DNA from: an uncultured Lachnospiraceae bacterium
GTDB lineage: Bacteria; Bacillota; Clostridia; Lachnospirales; Lachnospiraceae
DNA length: 62,810 nt
Reading direction: 5' to 3'
Assembly: GCA_946558695.1 (NCBI GenBank)
Contig: CAMNTQ010000013.1
Location: 1 to 62,810 of the forward strand
In this document: positions 9,285 through 17,810 of the stretch, one piece after another
Numbering within the stretch: the first letter of the stretch is position 1
Layout: each line of letters opens with the position of its first letter
Program-made: the position numbers and the translations under genes
The notes under the pieces: generated by a model
What the model saw: only the letters and a program-made list of their open reading frames with translations
What the model was told of the DNA's origin: nothing
Database searches by the model: none

Positions 9285-9318
9285 AATGTTTAAATCATTT
9301 TTTTTATATATTTTGTAT

Positions 9319-9346
9319 AAAAAAAAACAGAGCATACCTGCTCTGC
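9319..9346 (-). terminator. Terminator of the IclR-type gene
   Basis: Stem CAGAGCA (9328-9334) and TGCTCTG (9339-9345) with a 4-nt loop, followed on the minus strand by nine T (9327-9319), directly after the IclR stop codon. A textbook intrinsic terminator that insulates the sugar operon. Confidence 0.9.
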
Positions 9347-9360
9347 CAATTTATTTGCTG

Positions 9361-10125
9361 TCAGCTTATCTTAGCTGATATCAATCCCGCTGTTTCAACA
9401 ATAATTTTTTTTAGGTCTTCAAATTTATCACTGTTTTTATATTCCTCGCTGCCGCCGGTCACTCCGATCGCACCTGTGCAATCATGATCCGGTCCGAACA
9501 CCGGGGCGGCTATACAGCATATTCCTTTTTTAAATTCTTCATAATCCAGCCCAAACCCTCGTTCTCTGGTAATACGAAGCTCCTCCAGATACGCCTCCTT
9601 GTCAATAATTGTTTTTTCTGTCTTCTTTTCAAGAACAATCTCTTCCAAATAACTTCTTTGCGCTTCTACCGGCCATTGCGCTAAGATACACTTAGCCCCT
9701 GCACTTGTATTGATTTCCATCGGAGTATATAAATGTGCTATAAAGTTAACCGGGGCATCTGACAACACCTGCTCAATATATATGATCTGCTTTCCTCTTT
9801 CAACCGCAAATTGCGCCGTTTGATTTGTTCTCTGCGAAAGTCTTTCCATATAGGGCTTAATGATATTTGCAATTGTATAATTGTCTGAATATCTTGCTGC
9901 AAGCTGCGGAATTTTATATCCCATTACATATTTCGGAGGATTGCTTTCTACTTGCAGAAGATATCCTCTGGATACAAGATTCTTTATGATCCTGAACAAC
10001 GAAGCTGATGGAATACCCAAATCGTCTCCTATCGCTTTTAGCGACTTTTCTTCATTTTTTAACGAGAAATATTCGAGTATGTTCAAAGCCCTCTCCACGG
10101 CAGGTACTGTGACATTTTCTTTCAT
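9361..10125 (-). CDS. IclR-family transcriptional regulator
   Basis: A 254-aa DNA-binding protein. The N-terminal winged helix (residues 8-70: ALNILEYFS, SLKAIGDDLGIPSASLFRI) is followed by the IclR effector domain, with FGLDYEEFKKGICCIAAPV near 195-213. Family members bind a small metabolite, often an acid or sugar derivative, and repress or activate a neighbouring catabolic operon. Here the gene is immediately upstream of and in the same orientation as the sugar operon but is separated by its own terminator, so it is a separate transcript. Its likely operators are the inverted repeats at 9202-9284. Confidence 0.92.
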   Translation of the reverse strand: MKENVTVPAVERALNILEYFSLKNEEKSLKAIGDDLGIPSASLFRIIKNLVSRGYLLQVESNPPKYVMGYKIPQLAARYSDNYTIANIIKPYMERLSQRTNQTAQFAVERGKQIIYIEQVLSDAPVNFIAHLYTPMEINTSAGAKCILAQWPVEAQRSYLEEIVLEKKTEKTIIDKEAYLEELRITRERGFGLDYEEFKKGICCIAAPVFGPDHDCTGAIGVTGGSEEYKNSDKFEDLKKIIVETAGLISAKIS

Positions 10126-10188
10126 ATTCTTTTCCTTTCATTAGCAAAATATACCAAAAGAGTCATATTTCACATATTAGTTTAGCAT

Positions 10189-10229
10189 AAAAGAACATAT
10201 ATATCCGTATTGAATATATATGTTCTTTT
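10189..10229 (-). terminator. Long AT-rich hairpin between the hydratase and IclR genes
   Basis: Perfect 16-bp arms (10189-10204 and 10214-10229) around a 9-nt loop. On the minus strand the 3' arm ends in TTTT, 35 bp beyond the hydratase stop codon, so it could end that transcript. It also lies in the promoter region of the IclR gene and could be an operator instead. Confidence 0.55.
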
Positions 10230-10263
10230 CACTTTTTACTCTAAAATATCGCTATTTCCATAT

Positions 10264-12543
10264 CTATCCACGGTAATAATTGATAAGGCAGCCTTTCAGG
10301 ATGATCTCTCGCTCGGCCTCTGTCATATCGCCGAGTTTCCATGTCACTTCTTTTAATGTATCATCCACTACATATGCTTTTATCTCTTCCGCTTTTTCTT
10401 CAATTGCTTTCCGGATCATCGGCACAAAGATGTAATCTCCGTTTTTAAAACTCAATGCCTTATGGTCCTCCTCCGTAATAAATGGAAGCATACCCCAATT
10501 GATCAGATTAGAGCGATATCGCTTTGTGGCATACTCATTGGCAATATTCGCCCAGCCGCCAAGCACCTTCTGGCAGGACGCCGCCTGCTCCCTCGCCGAG
10601 CCGTCGCCTGGTTTCACCGCAAAGATGGTACTGCCGATGCCAAGGTTCGTCCGATCAATCTCGGTGTAGGTTTCTGTAATCTTCCCAATCACCGGCTTTA
10701 ATTCCTCCAAAGCCTCTGCCGGACACTGCTCCGCCTCGATGGCCTTCTGCGCCTTCTGCACTTCCTTTGCCCTGCCCACATATGCCGGGTCTTTTCTTGA
10801 CAACGCGAATTCCGAAAGCCCCAGCGGATTCGAGCGGTAGGAGGAAGTCTCTCCCGACGGGATCAGCTCGTCCGTCGTCGTAACCGGGTCGTGAATCTCG
10901 GATACTACCTTCAGCAAAAGATTCTCCGGCAGCGCGGGCATCGCCGGCCAGTCCTTGATGTTCGGCCCGAACTTAATCTCCACGGACGGGTCTGCCTCGC
11001 CGTGACTGTCAAATACACGGTTTGCGTATATCTTTTCATCAAAATGATATTTCTTCCCTGTATACTCTACATCCATCGCCGTCGCCGGTGTCAGGAATCC
11101 TTTGTTCGCCGCCGTCGCTGCAATCGAGCGGGCATCCATAAGTGCAACGGAAGAGATCTGTCCGTTCTGGAGCTTTGAACCCTCTCGGTTCGGGAAATTC
11201 CTCGTAGAATGTCTGATGGAAAATGCATTGTTCGCCGGAGTATCCCCCGCGCCAAAGCAAGGTCCGCAGAATGCCGTCTTCACAATGGTTCCCGCCCCCA
11301 TCAGGTCTGCAACCGCGCCGTTTTTCACCAGTTCCATGTAGATTGGCGTGCTTGCCGGATAGACGCTGAAGGTAAATTCATCCGCACCGATATAACGCCC
11401 TTTTATAATATCTGCTGCCGCACAGATATTTTCAAAGCCGCCGCCCGCACAACCTGCGATCAGCCCCTGATCAACATACAGTTTTCCGCCGCGGACCTTA
11501 TCCTTGAGCGAATAATCCACCGCTCCCTCAAGGCTGACTAACGCCTTCTGCTCCACATCATGAAGAATATCCGCAAGATTCTCATTTACCTCATCGATAG
11601 TGTATACATTAGACGGATGGAACGGCATTGCGATCATCGGCTTGATCTCATTTAAATTCACATATACCATACCGTCATAGTAAGCCGCTGCTCCCGGCTT
11701 TAACTCCTTATAATCCTCCGGCCGCTTGTGGATCTCATAGAACTCCTTGATCGTATCATCCGTCTTCCAGATGGAGGAAAGACAGGTTGTCTCCGTCGTC
11801 ATCACATCGATGCCGATACGGAAATCCGCACTCAGTTTATCGACACCCGGTCCTACGAACTCCATCACCTTATTATTCACATAGCCGTTTCCAAAGGTCG
11901 CCCCGATAATGGCAAGCGCTACATCCTGAGGACCCACCCCCTTCATCGGCTCGCCGTCCAGATAGATCGCCACTACCTCCGGCATCTTGATGTCGTAAGT
12001 CTTATTTAAAAGTTGTTTCACAAGCTCCGGTCCGCCCTCCCCCATGGCCATGGTTCCAAGCGCGCCGTACCGGGTGTGGCTGTCCGAGCCGAGAATCATC
12101 TTTCCGCCGCCTGCAAGCATCTCCCTTGCGAACTGGTGGATAACCGCCTGATGAGGCGGAACATAGACGCCGCCGTATTTCTTCGCACAGCTGAGCCCAA
12201 ACATGTGGTCATCCTCGTTGATGGTGCCGCCCACCGCACACAGGGAATTGTGGCAGTTAGTCAGCACATAAGGAATCGGGAATTTCTCAAGCCCTGATGC
12301 CCTTGCCGTCTGGATGATGCCCACGAATGTAATGTCGTGGGAGGTTAATTTATCAAACTTAATCTGGAGCCTGTCCATATTTCCCGAAGTGTTATGGTCT
12401 TCTAAGATATGGTAGGCCATTGTATTTTTTGCGGCCTCGGCCGCTGTAATATCCTTTCCTGTCTTTGCTTTTATTTCTTCCGGAGACTCTGCAATCTCCG
12501 ATCCATTCAGCAGATAGACGCCTTTATCATAAAGTTTCACCAT
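10264..12543 (-). CDS. Aconitase-family hydratase (YbhJ-like)
   Basis: A 759-aa enzyme of the aconitase superfamily with a [4Fe-4S] cluster. The three cluster ligands can be read as Cys365 (GCAGGG) and Cys426/Cys429 (CGPCFG); GSDSHT lies at 152-157 and the C-terminal swivel domain carries [11 protein letters not shown]. Length and composition fit the uncharacterised YbhJ-like hydratase group better than housekeeping AcnA (about 890 aa) or LeuC (about 420 aa plus LeuD). It is cytoplasmic, presumably dehydrating or isomerising a hydroxy-acid. It forms its own transcript. The start follows AGGAGG at 11 bp. Whether it serves the TCA cycle or a catabolic route is not clear from context. Confidence 0.82.
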   Translation of the reverse strand: MVKLYDKGVYLLNGSEIAESPEEIKAKTGKDITAAEAAKNTMAYHILEDHNTSGNMDRLQIKFDKLTSHDITFVGIIQTARASGLEKFPIPYVLTNCHNSLCAVGGTINEDDHMFGLSCAKKYGGVYVPPHQAVIHQFAREMLAGGGKMILGSDSHTRYGALGTMAMGEGGPELVKQLLNKTYDIKMPEVVAIYLDGEPMKGVGPQDVALAIIGATFGNGYVNNKVMEFVGPGVDKLSADFRIGIDVMTTETTCLSSIWKTDDTIKEFYEIHKRPEDYKELKPGAAAYYDGMVYVNLNEIKPMIAMPFHPSNVYTIDEVNENLADILHDVEQKALVSLEGAVDYSLKDKVRGGKLYVDQGLIAGCAGGGFENICAAADIIKGRYIGADEFTFSVYPASTPIYMELVKNGAVADLMGAGTIVKTAFCGPCFGAGDTPANNAFSIRHSTRNFPNREGSKLQNGQISSVALMDARSIAATAANKGFLTPATAMDVEYTGKKYHFDEKIYANRVFDSHGEADPSVEIKFGPNIKDWPAMPALPENLLLKVVSEIHDPVTTTDELIPSGETSSYRSNPLGLSEFALSRKDPAYVGRAKEVQKAQKAIEAEQCPAEALEELKPVIGKITETYTEIDRTNLGIGSTIFAVKPGDGSAREQAASCQKVLGGWANIANEYATKRYRSNLINWGMLPFITEEDHKALSFKNGDYIFVPMIRKAIEEKAEEIKAYVVDDTLKEVTWKLGDMTEAEREIILKGCLINYYRG

Positions 12544-12674
12544 GTTACTTAATTCCTCCTGTTCTTTTCATCCCTATTTTACATCCCCCATTTTAACACA
12601 TTTCGTCCATATTACAATACTGTGATGCCATGATTTAGGAGCGGCATAAACCAGACAGACCTGACAGGAAGCCA

Positions 12675-13760
12675 TTATGCTTTCACAGACCTCATATGAT
12701 CCGCCACCATCATAGCAATTTTGAATGTCAGCGCATCGTCAAACACCCTCACGTCAAGCCCTGTCCGCTTCTGTATCTTCTCCAGACGGTACACCAGCGT
12801 ATTACGGTGAATATAGAGCTGTCTTGCCGTCTCAGATATATTCAGATTATTATCAAAAAATGTAAACACTGTCTGCAGCTCTTCATCTTCAAACATCCCC
12901 TCAACGTCACCTTCAAAAACTTCTTTGAGAAACATATTGCACAAAGATTCCGGGAGCTGATGAATCAGTCTTCCAATACCAAGTTCATTATATGCAAGAA
13001 TCGTCTTTTCCTCATAGAATACTCTTCCCACCTCCAGCGCCATATCCGCCTCTTTGTAAGATTTGGACACATCCTTAAGTTCCTCTACGATCGTTCCGTA
13101 AGATACGCGCACGCTGACCATTGCCTCCATATTCAGCGTATCGGCAATTGTCCTTGCTATTTTGGCCAGATGTGTATAATCTTCCGTATTTTCCACTGCT
13201 TTTACGACAATGACATGCTTTTCGTCAACAGCCGTAACAAAATCTCTCGTGCCGGTCGCGTACAGCCCCTTCAGTGTATCTAAAATCAGGTTTTCGCCTT
13301 CATTTCTTGCTTCTACTAAAAATACTGCCCGCCGAAGTTCTACGGGAATCTTCATCTTTTTTGCCTGATTATAGATATCCACCAACAACAGATTATCTAA
13401 AATCAGATTTTGGATAAACCGATTCTTATCCATCTTTTCTTTATACACAAACAGAAGATTGGAAAGCTGGCTCGCTCCCATTTCCCCCGCCAACGCAAGC
13501 GTCTCTCCTTCCCCCGCAAGCGCCAGTATATAGGTCGGCTTATCCTCGTCGCGCACAAGGAACATACCCACGCCGTCTCCCATTCTCATTGGTTCTCCTA
13601 CAACCGTCTCACAAAATGTTAAAATCTTCTTGTCCAGTCCGATCATCTTTTCACTGGTCATAACAAGACAGATACCCCGCATATCCCACACTGCACACTC
13701 AAACCCGGTTATTTCTTTTATATCCTGCACCGTCTTGTGTAAAATCTGATTCGATAACAA
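12675..13760 (-). CDS. CdaR/PucR-family transcriptional regulator
   Basis: A 361-aa regulator of the CdaR (sugar diacid) group. The N-terminal 130 residues form the putative sugar-diacid recognition domain (QDIKEITGFECAVWD). A GGDEF-like middle region precedes the C-terminal PucR helix-turn-helix (LNISETARQLYIHRNTL, residues about 305-325). The start codon is TTG behind a perfect GGAGG. CdaR homologues sense glycerate or glucarate in E. coli; the ligand here is unknown. It follows the hydratase gene on the chromosome but each has its own promoter region. Its promoter carries three copies of a motif described separately, which suggests autoregulation. Confidence 0.88.
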   Translation of the reverse strand: MLSNQILHKTVQDIKEITGFECAVWDMRGICLVMTSEKMIGLDKKILTFCETVVGEPMRMGDGVGMFLVRDEDKPTYILALAGEGETLALAGEMGASQLSNLLFVYKEKMDKNRFIQNLILDNLLLVDIYNQAKKMKIPVELRRAVFLVEARNEGENLILDTLKGLYATGTRDFVTAVDEKHVIVVKAVENTEDYTHLAKIARTIADTLNMEAMVSVRVSYGTIVEELKDVSKSYKEADMALEVGRVFYEEKTILAYNELGIGRLIHQLPESLCNMFLKEVFEGDVEGMFEDEELQTVFTFFDNNLNISETARQLYIHRNTLVYRLEKIQKRTGLDVRVFDDALTFKIAMMVADHMRSVKA

Positions 13761-13781
13761 TTGGCCACCTCCTATGCTTTT

Positions 13782-13911
13782 CCAACTGTACGGTTGGTAT
13801 TTTTCATTCTACCACATCACAGAAATTGTGTCTAATTTTAATTCACCTGTACGGATTTTGCGAATGAATGAGCAGGTTAGAGGCTCTCTGGAGCATCCAA
13901 CCGTACAGGTG
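13782..13911 (-). promoter_or_regulatory. CdaR gene promoter with three CCGTACAG-type sites
   Basis: A sigma-A-like promoter TAGACA-N17-TAGAAT is read on the minus strand (13834-13829 and 13811-13806), giving a start near 13799. Three copies of a CCGTACAGKTG motif surround it: 13782-13797 (as a CCAAC/GTTGG palindrome) just after the start, 13844-13854 just upstream of -35, and 13897-13911 in opposite orientation about 100 bp upstream. Sites two and three form an 11-bp inverted repeat. Confidence 0.65.
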
Positions 13912-13928
13912 CATTTACCTAAATGCTG

Positions 13929-13961
13929 AAAAAACCGGCTCTCGTTTTACGAAAGCCGGTT
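13929..13961 (-). terminator. Terminator of the MsmK-type ATPase gene
   Basis: Stem AACCGGCT (13933-13940) with AGCCGGTT (13954-13961), extended by a partly paired inner segment, and followed on the minus strand by a T run. It lies 19 bp after the ATPase stop codon. Confidence 0.88.
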
Positions 13962-13979
13962 CTAACACATGCTTATAAA

Positions 13980-15092
13980 CTAGTTTGCAATTGCTTCTTC
14001 TGTCTCTTTATCAAATACATGAATCTTAGATGCATCAAGTGCGAATTTAACTGTATCGCCTGTTCTTGCCTTTGTGCTAGGCTCAACTCTTGCTGTCATG
14101 CTTGCGCCTTCATAATCAAAGTATAAGAATACTTCTGCACCAAGCATCTCGTATACACGAATCTTAGCTTCCAGAACTGTATCAGGAGACTTAGCAAGGA
14201 AGTCTGGCTCATCATGAACATCTTCCGGACGAATACCAAGAACAACCGTCTTTCCATTATATCCGCCATCAATAAGCTTCTTAGCTTTATCAGCAGAAAG
14301 CTTAATCTCAGAAGGTCCTGCCACAAGATATACATCATTGCCTTTCACCTTACATGTTGCATCAACAAAGTTCATCTGAGGTGATCCGATAAATCCAGCA
14401 ACGAACAGGTTACACGGTGAATCATAAAGTACCTGAGGTGTATCTACCTGCTGAACGATACCAGCGTTCATAACTACGATTCTTGTACCAAGCGTCATAG
14501 CCTCTGTCTGGTCATGTGTTACGTAGATGATCGTTGTACCAAGTCTCTGGTGAAGCTTGGAAATCTCAATACGCATCTGTCCGCGGAGTTTCGCATCCAA
14601 GTTAGAAAGAGGCTCATCCATAAGGAATACCTTAGGATTACGTACGATTGCACGTCCCATAGCAACACGCTGTCTCTGACCGCCGGAAAGAGCCTTTGGC
14701 TTACGCTCAAGTAAAGCTTCAAGGTCAAGAATTCTAGCTGCCTCACGAACCATCTTATCAATCTCATCCTTTGGTACTTTTCTCAGCTTAAGACCGAATG
14801 CCATGTTATCATATACTGTCATATGCGGATACAGAGCGTAGTTCTGGAATACCATCGCAATATCTCTGTCCTTAGGCTCTACATCGTTTACTAACTTGTC
14901 GCCAATGTATAATTCACCGCTGGTGATCTCTTCCAGACCAGCTACCATACGAAGTGTTGTAGATTTACCGCATCCTGATGCTCCTACGAAGATGATAAAT
15001 TCTTTGTCTTCAATCTCCAGATTGAAGTCTTTAACTGCTACATATCCATTCGGATAGGTTTTGTTAATGTGACGTAAAGATAAACTTGCCAT
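13980..15092 (-). CDS. msmK: Carbohydrate ABC importer ATPase (MsmK/UgpC-type)
   Basis: A 370-aa ATPase of the CUT1 family: P-loop GASGCGKST at about 37-45, signature LSGGQRQRV, Walker B VFLMDEPLSNLD, then a C-terminal TOBE/regulatory domain with GIRPEDV. It stands alone with its own promoter region and terminator and no binding protein or permease beside it. In Firmicutes such a solitary MsmK energises several carbohydrate importers, so that role is likely here. Start ATG behind AGGAGG. Confidence 0.93.
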   Translation of the reverse strand: MASLSLRHINKTYPNGYVAVKDFNLEIEDKEFIIFVGASGCGKSTTLRMVAGLEEITSGELYIGDKLVNDVEPKDRDIAMVFQNYALYPHMTVYDNMAFGLKLRKVPKDEIDKMVREAARILDLEALLERKPKALSGGQRQRVAMGRAIVRNPKVFLMDEPLSNLDAKLRGQMRIEISKLHQRLGTTIIYVTHDQTEAMTLGTRIVVMNAGIVQQVDTPQVLYDSPCNLFVAGFIGSPQMNFVDATCKVKGNDVYLVAGPSEIKLSADKAKKLIDGGYNGKTVVLGIRPEDVHDEPDFLAKSPDTVLEAKIRVYEMLGAEVFLYFDYEGASMTARVEPSTKARTGDTVKFALDASKIHVFDKETEEAIAN

Positions 15093-15188
15093 TTTAAATT
15101 TCCTCCTGATATTCTCTCAAATAAGTTTTAACATTTCATTTGCTAGTAAAGAGTATATAAAAAAAGAATGATTCGGGGTATACCCAAG

Positions 15189-15230
15189 TTGAACAATTTT
15201 TCTAACTGATTCTATACAAATTGAACAATT
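15189..15230 (-). promoter_or_regulatory. Direct repeats upstream of the MsmK-type gene
   Basis: TTGAACAATT occurs at 15189-15198 and 15221-15230, a 32-bp period (three helical turns), each preceded by a TATAC...AA element. A TATACT box lies at 15157-15152 on the minus strand with a poor -35 (TACCCC), so the repeats would sit around -48 and -80. This geometry fits an activator site. Confidence 0.45.
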
Positions 15231-15255
15231 AAGCCCTATACCGGCAAAACGCCGC

Positions 15256-16101
15256 TCATTTCTGCTTTAAAATCATCTGATAAATGTCTCTCTTCCCCAA
15301 TCCCCTATCTTTTGCCACTTGCTTCATAGCCTCCTTTTTACTCATTCCTTTATCAAAATATTGCTGCATATGTTCTTCAATTGAAAGTTCTTCCCATCGG
15401 GCGCGCTCTTTTTGTATCATCTCCGCCTCGGATCTTCCTTCTATTATAAGTACATACTCGCCGCGCGCTTCATGCTCTTCATAATAAGCAGCCGCTTCAT
15501 CCATCGTCGTACCAAACACCGTTTCATGTCTCTTTGTCAGTTCCTTGCAGATACTGATCTTACGGTTTCCAAGTGTTTCTCTTAATAATATTAATGTACG
15601 AAGAAGCCTGTGAGGCGCTTCATACATAACAATTGTGCGGGTTTCCTCCTTTAGAGAAACAAGCACCCGTTTCCGCTCTTTTTTGTCCGCCGGAAGAAAT
15701 GCTTCAAAGACAAATCTTCTTGTAGAAAGCCCTGATACCGCCAATGCCGTAATACATGCCGCCGCCCCCGGAGCCGCCGTTACCGGAATGCCCGCTTCAT
15801 GACACATAGCAACCAGTTCCTCCCCGGGATCGGAGATTCCGGGAGTTCCCGCATCTGTAATAAGAGCGATATTCTCTCCGCCAAGCAGTCTTTCCACCAA
15901 TTTATGCCCTTTTTCAACTTTATTATATTCATGATAGCTGGTCATAGGCGTCTGAATCCCAAAGTGATTCAGAAGCTTGATGCTGTTGCGGGTATCCTCT
16001 GCCGCGATCAAATCTGCTTCCCTTAGTATGCGCACGCAGCGAAAGGTCATATCTTCAAGATTTCCTATCGGGGTGGCACATAAGTACAAAGTCCCTGTCA
16101 T
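15256..16101 (-). CDS. rsmI: 16S rRNA 2'-O-ribose C1402 methyltransferase RsmI
   Basis: SAM-dependent methyltransferase of the tetrapyrrole-methylase fold, 281 aa, which 2'-O-methylates C1402 of 16S rRNA in the decoding centre. Diagnostic stretches: LYLCATPIGNLEDMT at the N-terminus, AAEDTRN, SYHEYN and ITDAGTPGISDPG. The ATG at 16101 has AAGGAGC 7 bp upstream and overlaps the stop of the preceding methyltransferase gene by four bases (ATGA), indicating coupled translation. An ATG 36 bp upstream is rejected because it lacks a ribosome binding site and would deepen the overlap. Confidence 0.95.
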   Translation of the reverse strand: MTGTLYLCATPIGNLEDMTFRCVRILREADLIAAEDTRNSIKLLNHFGIQTPMTSYHEYNKVEKGHKLVERLLGGENIALITDAGTPGISDPGEELVAMCHEAGIPVTAAPGAAACITALAVSGLSTRRFVFEAFLPADKKERKRVLVSLKEETRTIVMYEAPHRLLRTLILLRETLGNRKISICKELTKRHETVFGTTMDEAAAYYEEHEARGEYVLIIEGRSEAEMIQKERARWEELSIEEHMQQYFDKGMSKKEAMKQVAKDRGLGKRDIYQMILKQK

Positions 16102-16877
16102 ACAGATGCTCCTTTCGCATATTCCTTCTCTTCCCATCCATGATGTATCCGCATTACTTCATCCGTATACTTCCCTTCTCTTTCATATACGATCAAAGGC
16201 GGCCCTACCTTCATTCTTGGATTTCCGCCTTTGGTTCCGCCAACCAGAACCATATTCGGTTCTTTATCTGCAAACGGGTACACAAGCCGCAGCTCCTTCG
16301 GCTCAATTCCATAAGCGCACATCTTAACAAGTATCTCCGGCAGTCTGAACGGCCTGTGCACCATGTAGAATCTCCCCTTTGCCTTCAAGATCTTAGCGCT
16401 CTCCCGCAAAATGTCGTCTAATGTGCATAAAACTTCATGTCTGGCAATATATAATGCCTCATTGTTGTTTGGAAGACCATGCTCTCCTATCATATAAGGC
16501 GGGTTCGTCGTGACCACCTCAAAAGAGGCCGCTCCGAACTTAACAGCCGCCTCTTTAATGTCTCCTGTTACGATATCTATCTTTGATTCCAGCCCATTGT
16601 ATGCTACACTCCTTCTTGCCATGTCCGCACTGGCCTTCTGAATTTCAAGTCCTGTATAGTGCTCTCCGTCCGTTTTCGCCTCCAAAAGAATCGGAAGTAT
16701 CCCTGTTCCTGTTCCCAGATCCAGTGCCCTCTCTCCCTTTTTTACCCTCACAAATGAAGAAAGGAGCACCGCATCCATCCCGAAGCAAAACCGTCCCGGA
16801 TGCTGAATAATCTCATATCCCTTAATCTGCAAGTCGTCCAGCCGCTCCCCCGCATGAACCAAACTCTCTTTCCCCAT
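16098..16877 (-). CDS. tRNA1(Val) A37 N6-methyltransferase-like protein
   Basis: A 259-aa class I SAM methyltransferase. The SAM loop ALDLGTGTGILPILL lies near residues 55-69 and the adenine-N6 catalytic motif NPPY is in TTNPPYM near 134. It resembles YfiC/TrmN6, which methylates A37 of tRNA-Val in E. coli, and the Firmicutes YabB group. It sits between ricT and rsmI as in many Firmicutes (the yaaT-yabA-yabB-yabC order in Bacillus subtilis), which supports the assignment. Confidence 0.87.
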   Translation of the reverse strand: MGKESLVHAGERLDDLQIKGYEIIQHPGRFCFGMDAVLLSSFVRVKKGERALDLGTGTGILPILLEAKTDGEHYTGLEIQKASADMARRSVAYNGLESKIDIVTGDIKEAAVKFGAASFEVVTTNPPYMIGEHGLPNNNEALYIARHEVLCTLDDILRESAKILKAKGRFYMVHRPFRLPEILVKMCAYGIEPKELRLVYPFADKEPNMVLVGGTKGGNPRMKVGPPLIVYEREGKYTDEVMRIHHGWEEKEYAKGASV

Positions 16878-16895
16878 GATCCTACACCCTTATAC

Positions 16896-17807
16896 TTAAT
16901 TATCATCCAGTCTGGAACCGCTGTTTTTCTCTTCCAGACGTCTAAGTTCCTCCATCTCTTCCTTGGAAAGCTTCGTGTCCTTCTTCCGGCGTTTCGGCTT
17001 AAACTTAAGCTCCGAAGCCTTATACTCCCGTATTTCCTTTTCATCGTTATCCAATGTCACAATTACCTTTACAAGCTGGCGCAGTACATTCACTGACTGT
17101 ACATCACCCTTCAGCCCATCGGGCGTCGTCACATGGTCGCCGTTCCCGGGCAGATGGCTGTTAAGCTCTTCGTAGATCTCCTCCTCATTCGTCAGGCAGC
17201 ACATCAGCCTGCCGCACACCCCGGAGATCTTTGTCGGATTCAGCGACAGATTCTGTTCCTTAGCCATCTTGATAGACACCGGCGCAAATTCAGACAAATA
17301 CGTATGACAGCAAAGCGGCCGTCCGCAGATTCCTATTCCGCCGCGGATCTTCGTCTCATCACGAACCCCGATCTGCCGCAGTTCGATCCTTGTTCGAAAC
17401 ACACTCGCCAAGTCCTTTACAAGCTCCCGGAAATCGATCCTTCCATCAGCCGTAAAGTAAAAAAGCACTTTATTATTGTCAAAAGTATATTCCGCATCGA
17501 TCAGCTTCATCTCAAGTCCGTGCTTACGAATCTTTTCCAGACATATCTCAAATGCTTCCTTTTCTTTCTCATGGTTTTTTGCTTCTTTCTTCTTATCTTC
17601 CTCTGTCGCGATCCGGATCACCTGCTTGAGAGGCTGGGTAATCCTCTCATCTTCTACATCCTTCGGCCCTGTCACAACAAAACCGAACTCCACCCCTCTG
17701 GCAGTCTCCACGATCACCTGATCCCCGGTTTTAATATCATGTTTTCCCGGCGCAAAAAAATAGATCTTCCCCGCCGTACGGAACCTTACGCCTATTACTC
17801 TGGTCAT
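16896..17807 (-). CDS. ricT: RicT (YaaT), PSP1-domain regulatory iron-sulfur protein
   Basis: A 303-aa PSP1-family protein. It carries the conserved Cys cluster of RicT: CGRPLCCHTYL and CGRLMCCL, plus the PSP1 C-terminal domain. In B. subtilis RicT, with RicA and RicF, carries [4Fe-4S] clusters, helps mRNA maturation by RNase Y and affects sporulation and competence. The start ATG follows AAAGGAG and lies 3 bp after the holB stop, so they are translationally linked. The last 40 residues are Lys/Glu-rich. Confidence 0.93.
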   Translation of the reverse strand: MTRVIGVRFRTAGKIYFFAPGKHDIKTGDQVIVETARGVEFGFVVTGPKDVEDERITQPLKQVIRIATEEDKKKEAKNHEKEKEAFEICLEKIRKHGLEMKLIDAEYTFDNNKVLFYFTADGRIDFRELVKDLASVFRTRIELRQIGVRDETKIRGGIGICGRPLCCHTYLSEFAPVSIKMAKEQNLSLNPTKISGVCGRLMCCLTNEEEIYEELNSHLPGNGDHVTTPDGLKGDVQSVNVLRQLVKVIVTLDNDEKEIREYKASELKFKPKRRKKDTKLSKEEMEELRRLEEKNSGSRLDDN

Positions 17808-17810
17808 AAA

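Noticed and set aside
15240..15256. Small GCCGG/CGGC hairpin after rsmI
   Set aside because: Only four pairs and no T run, so not called as a terminator.
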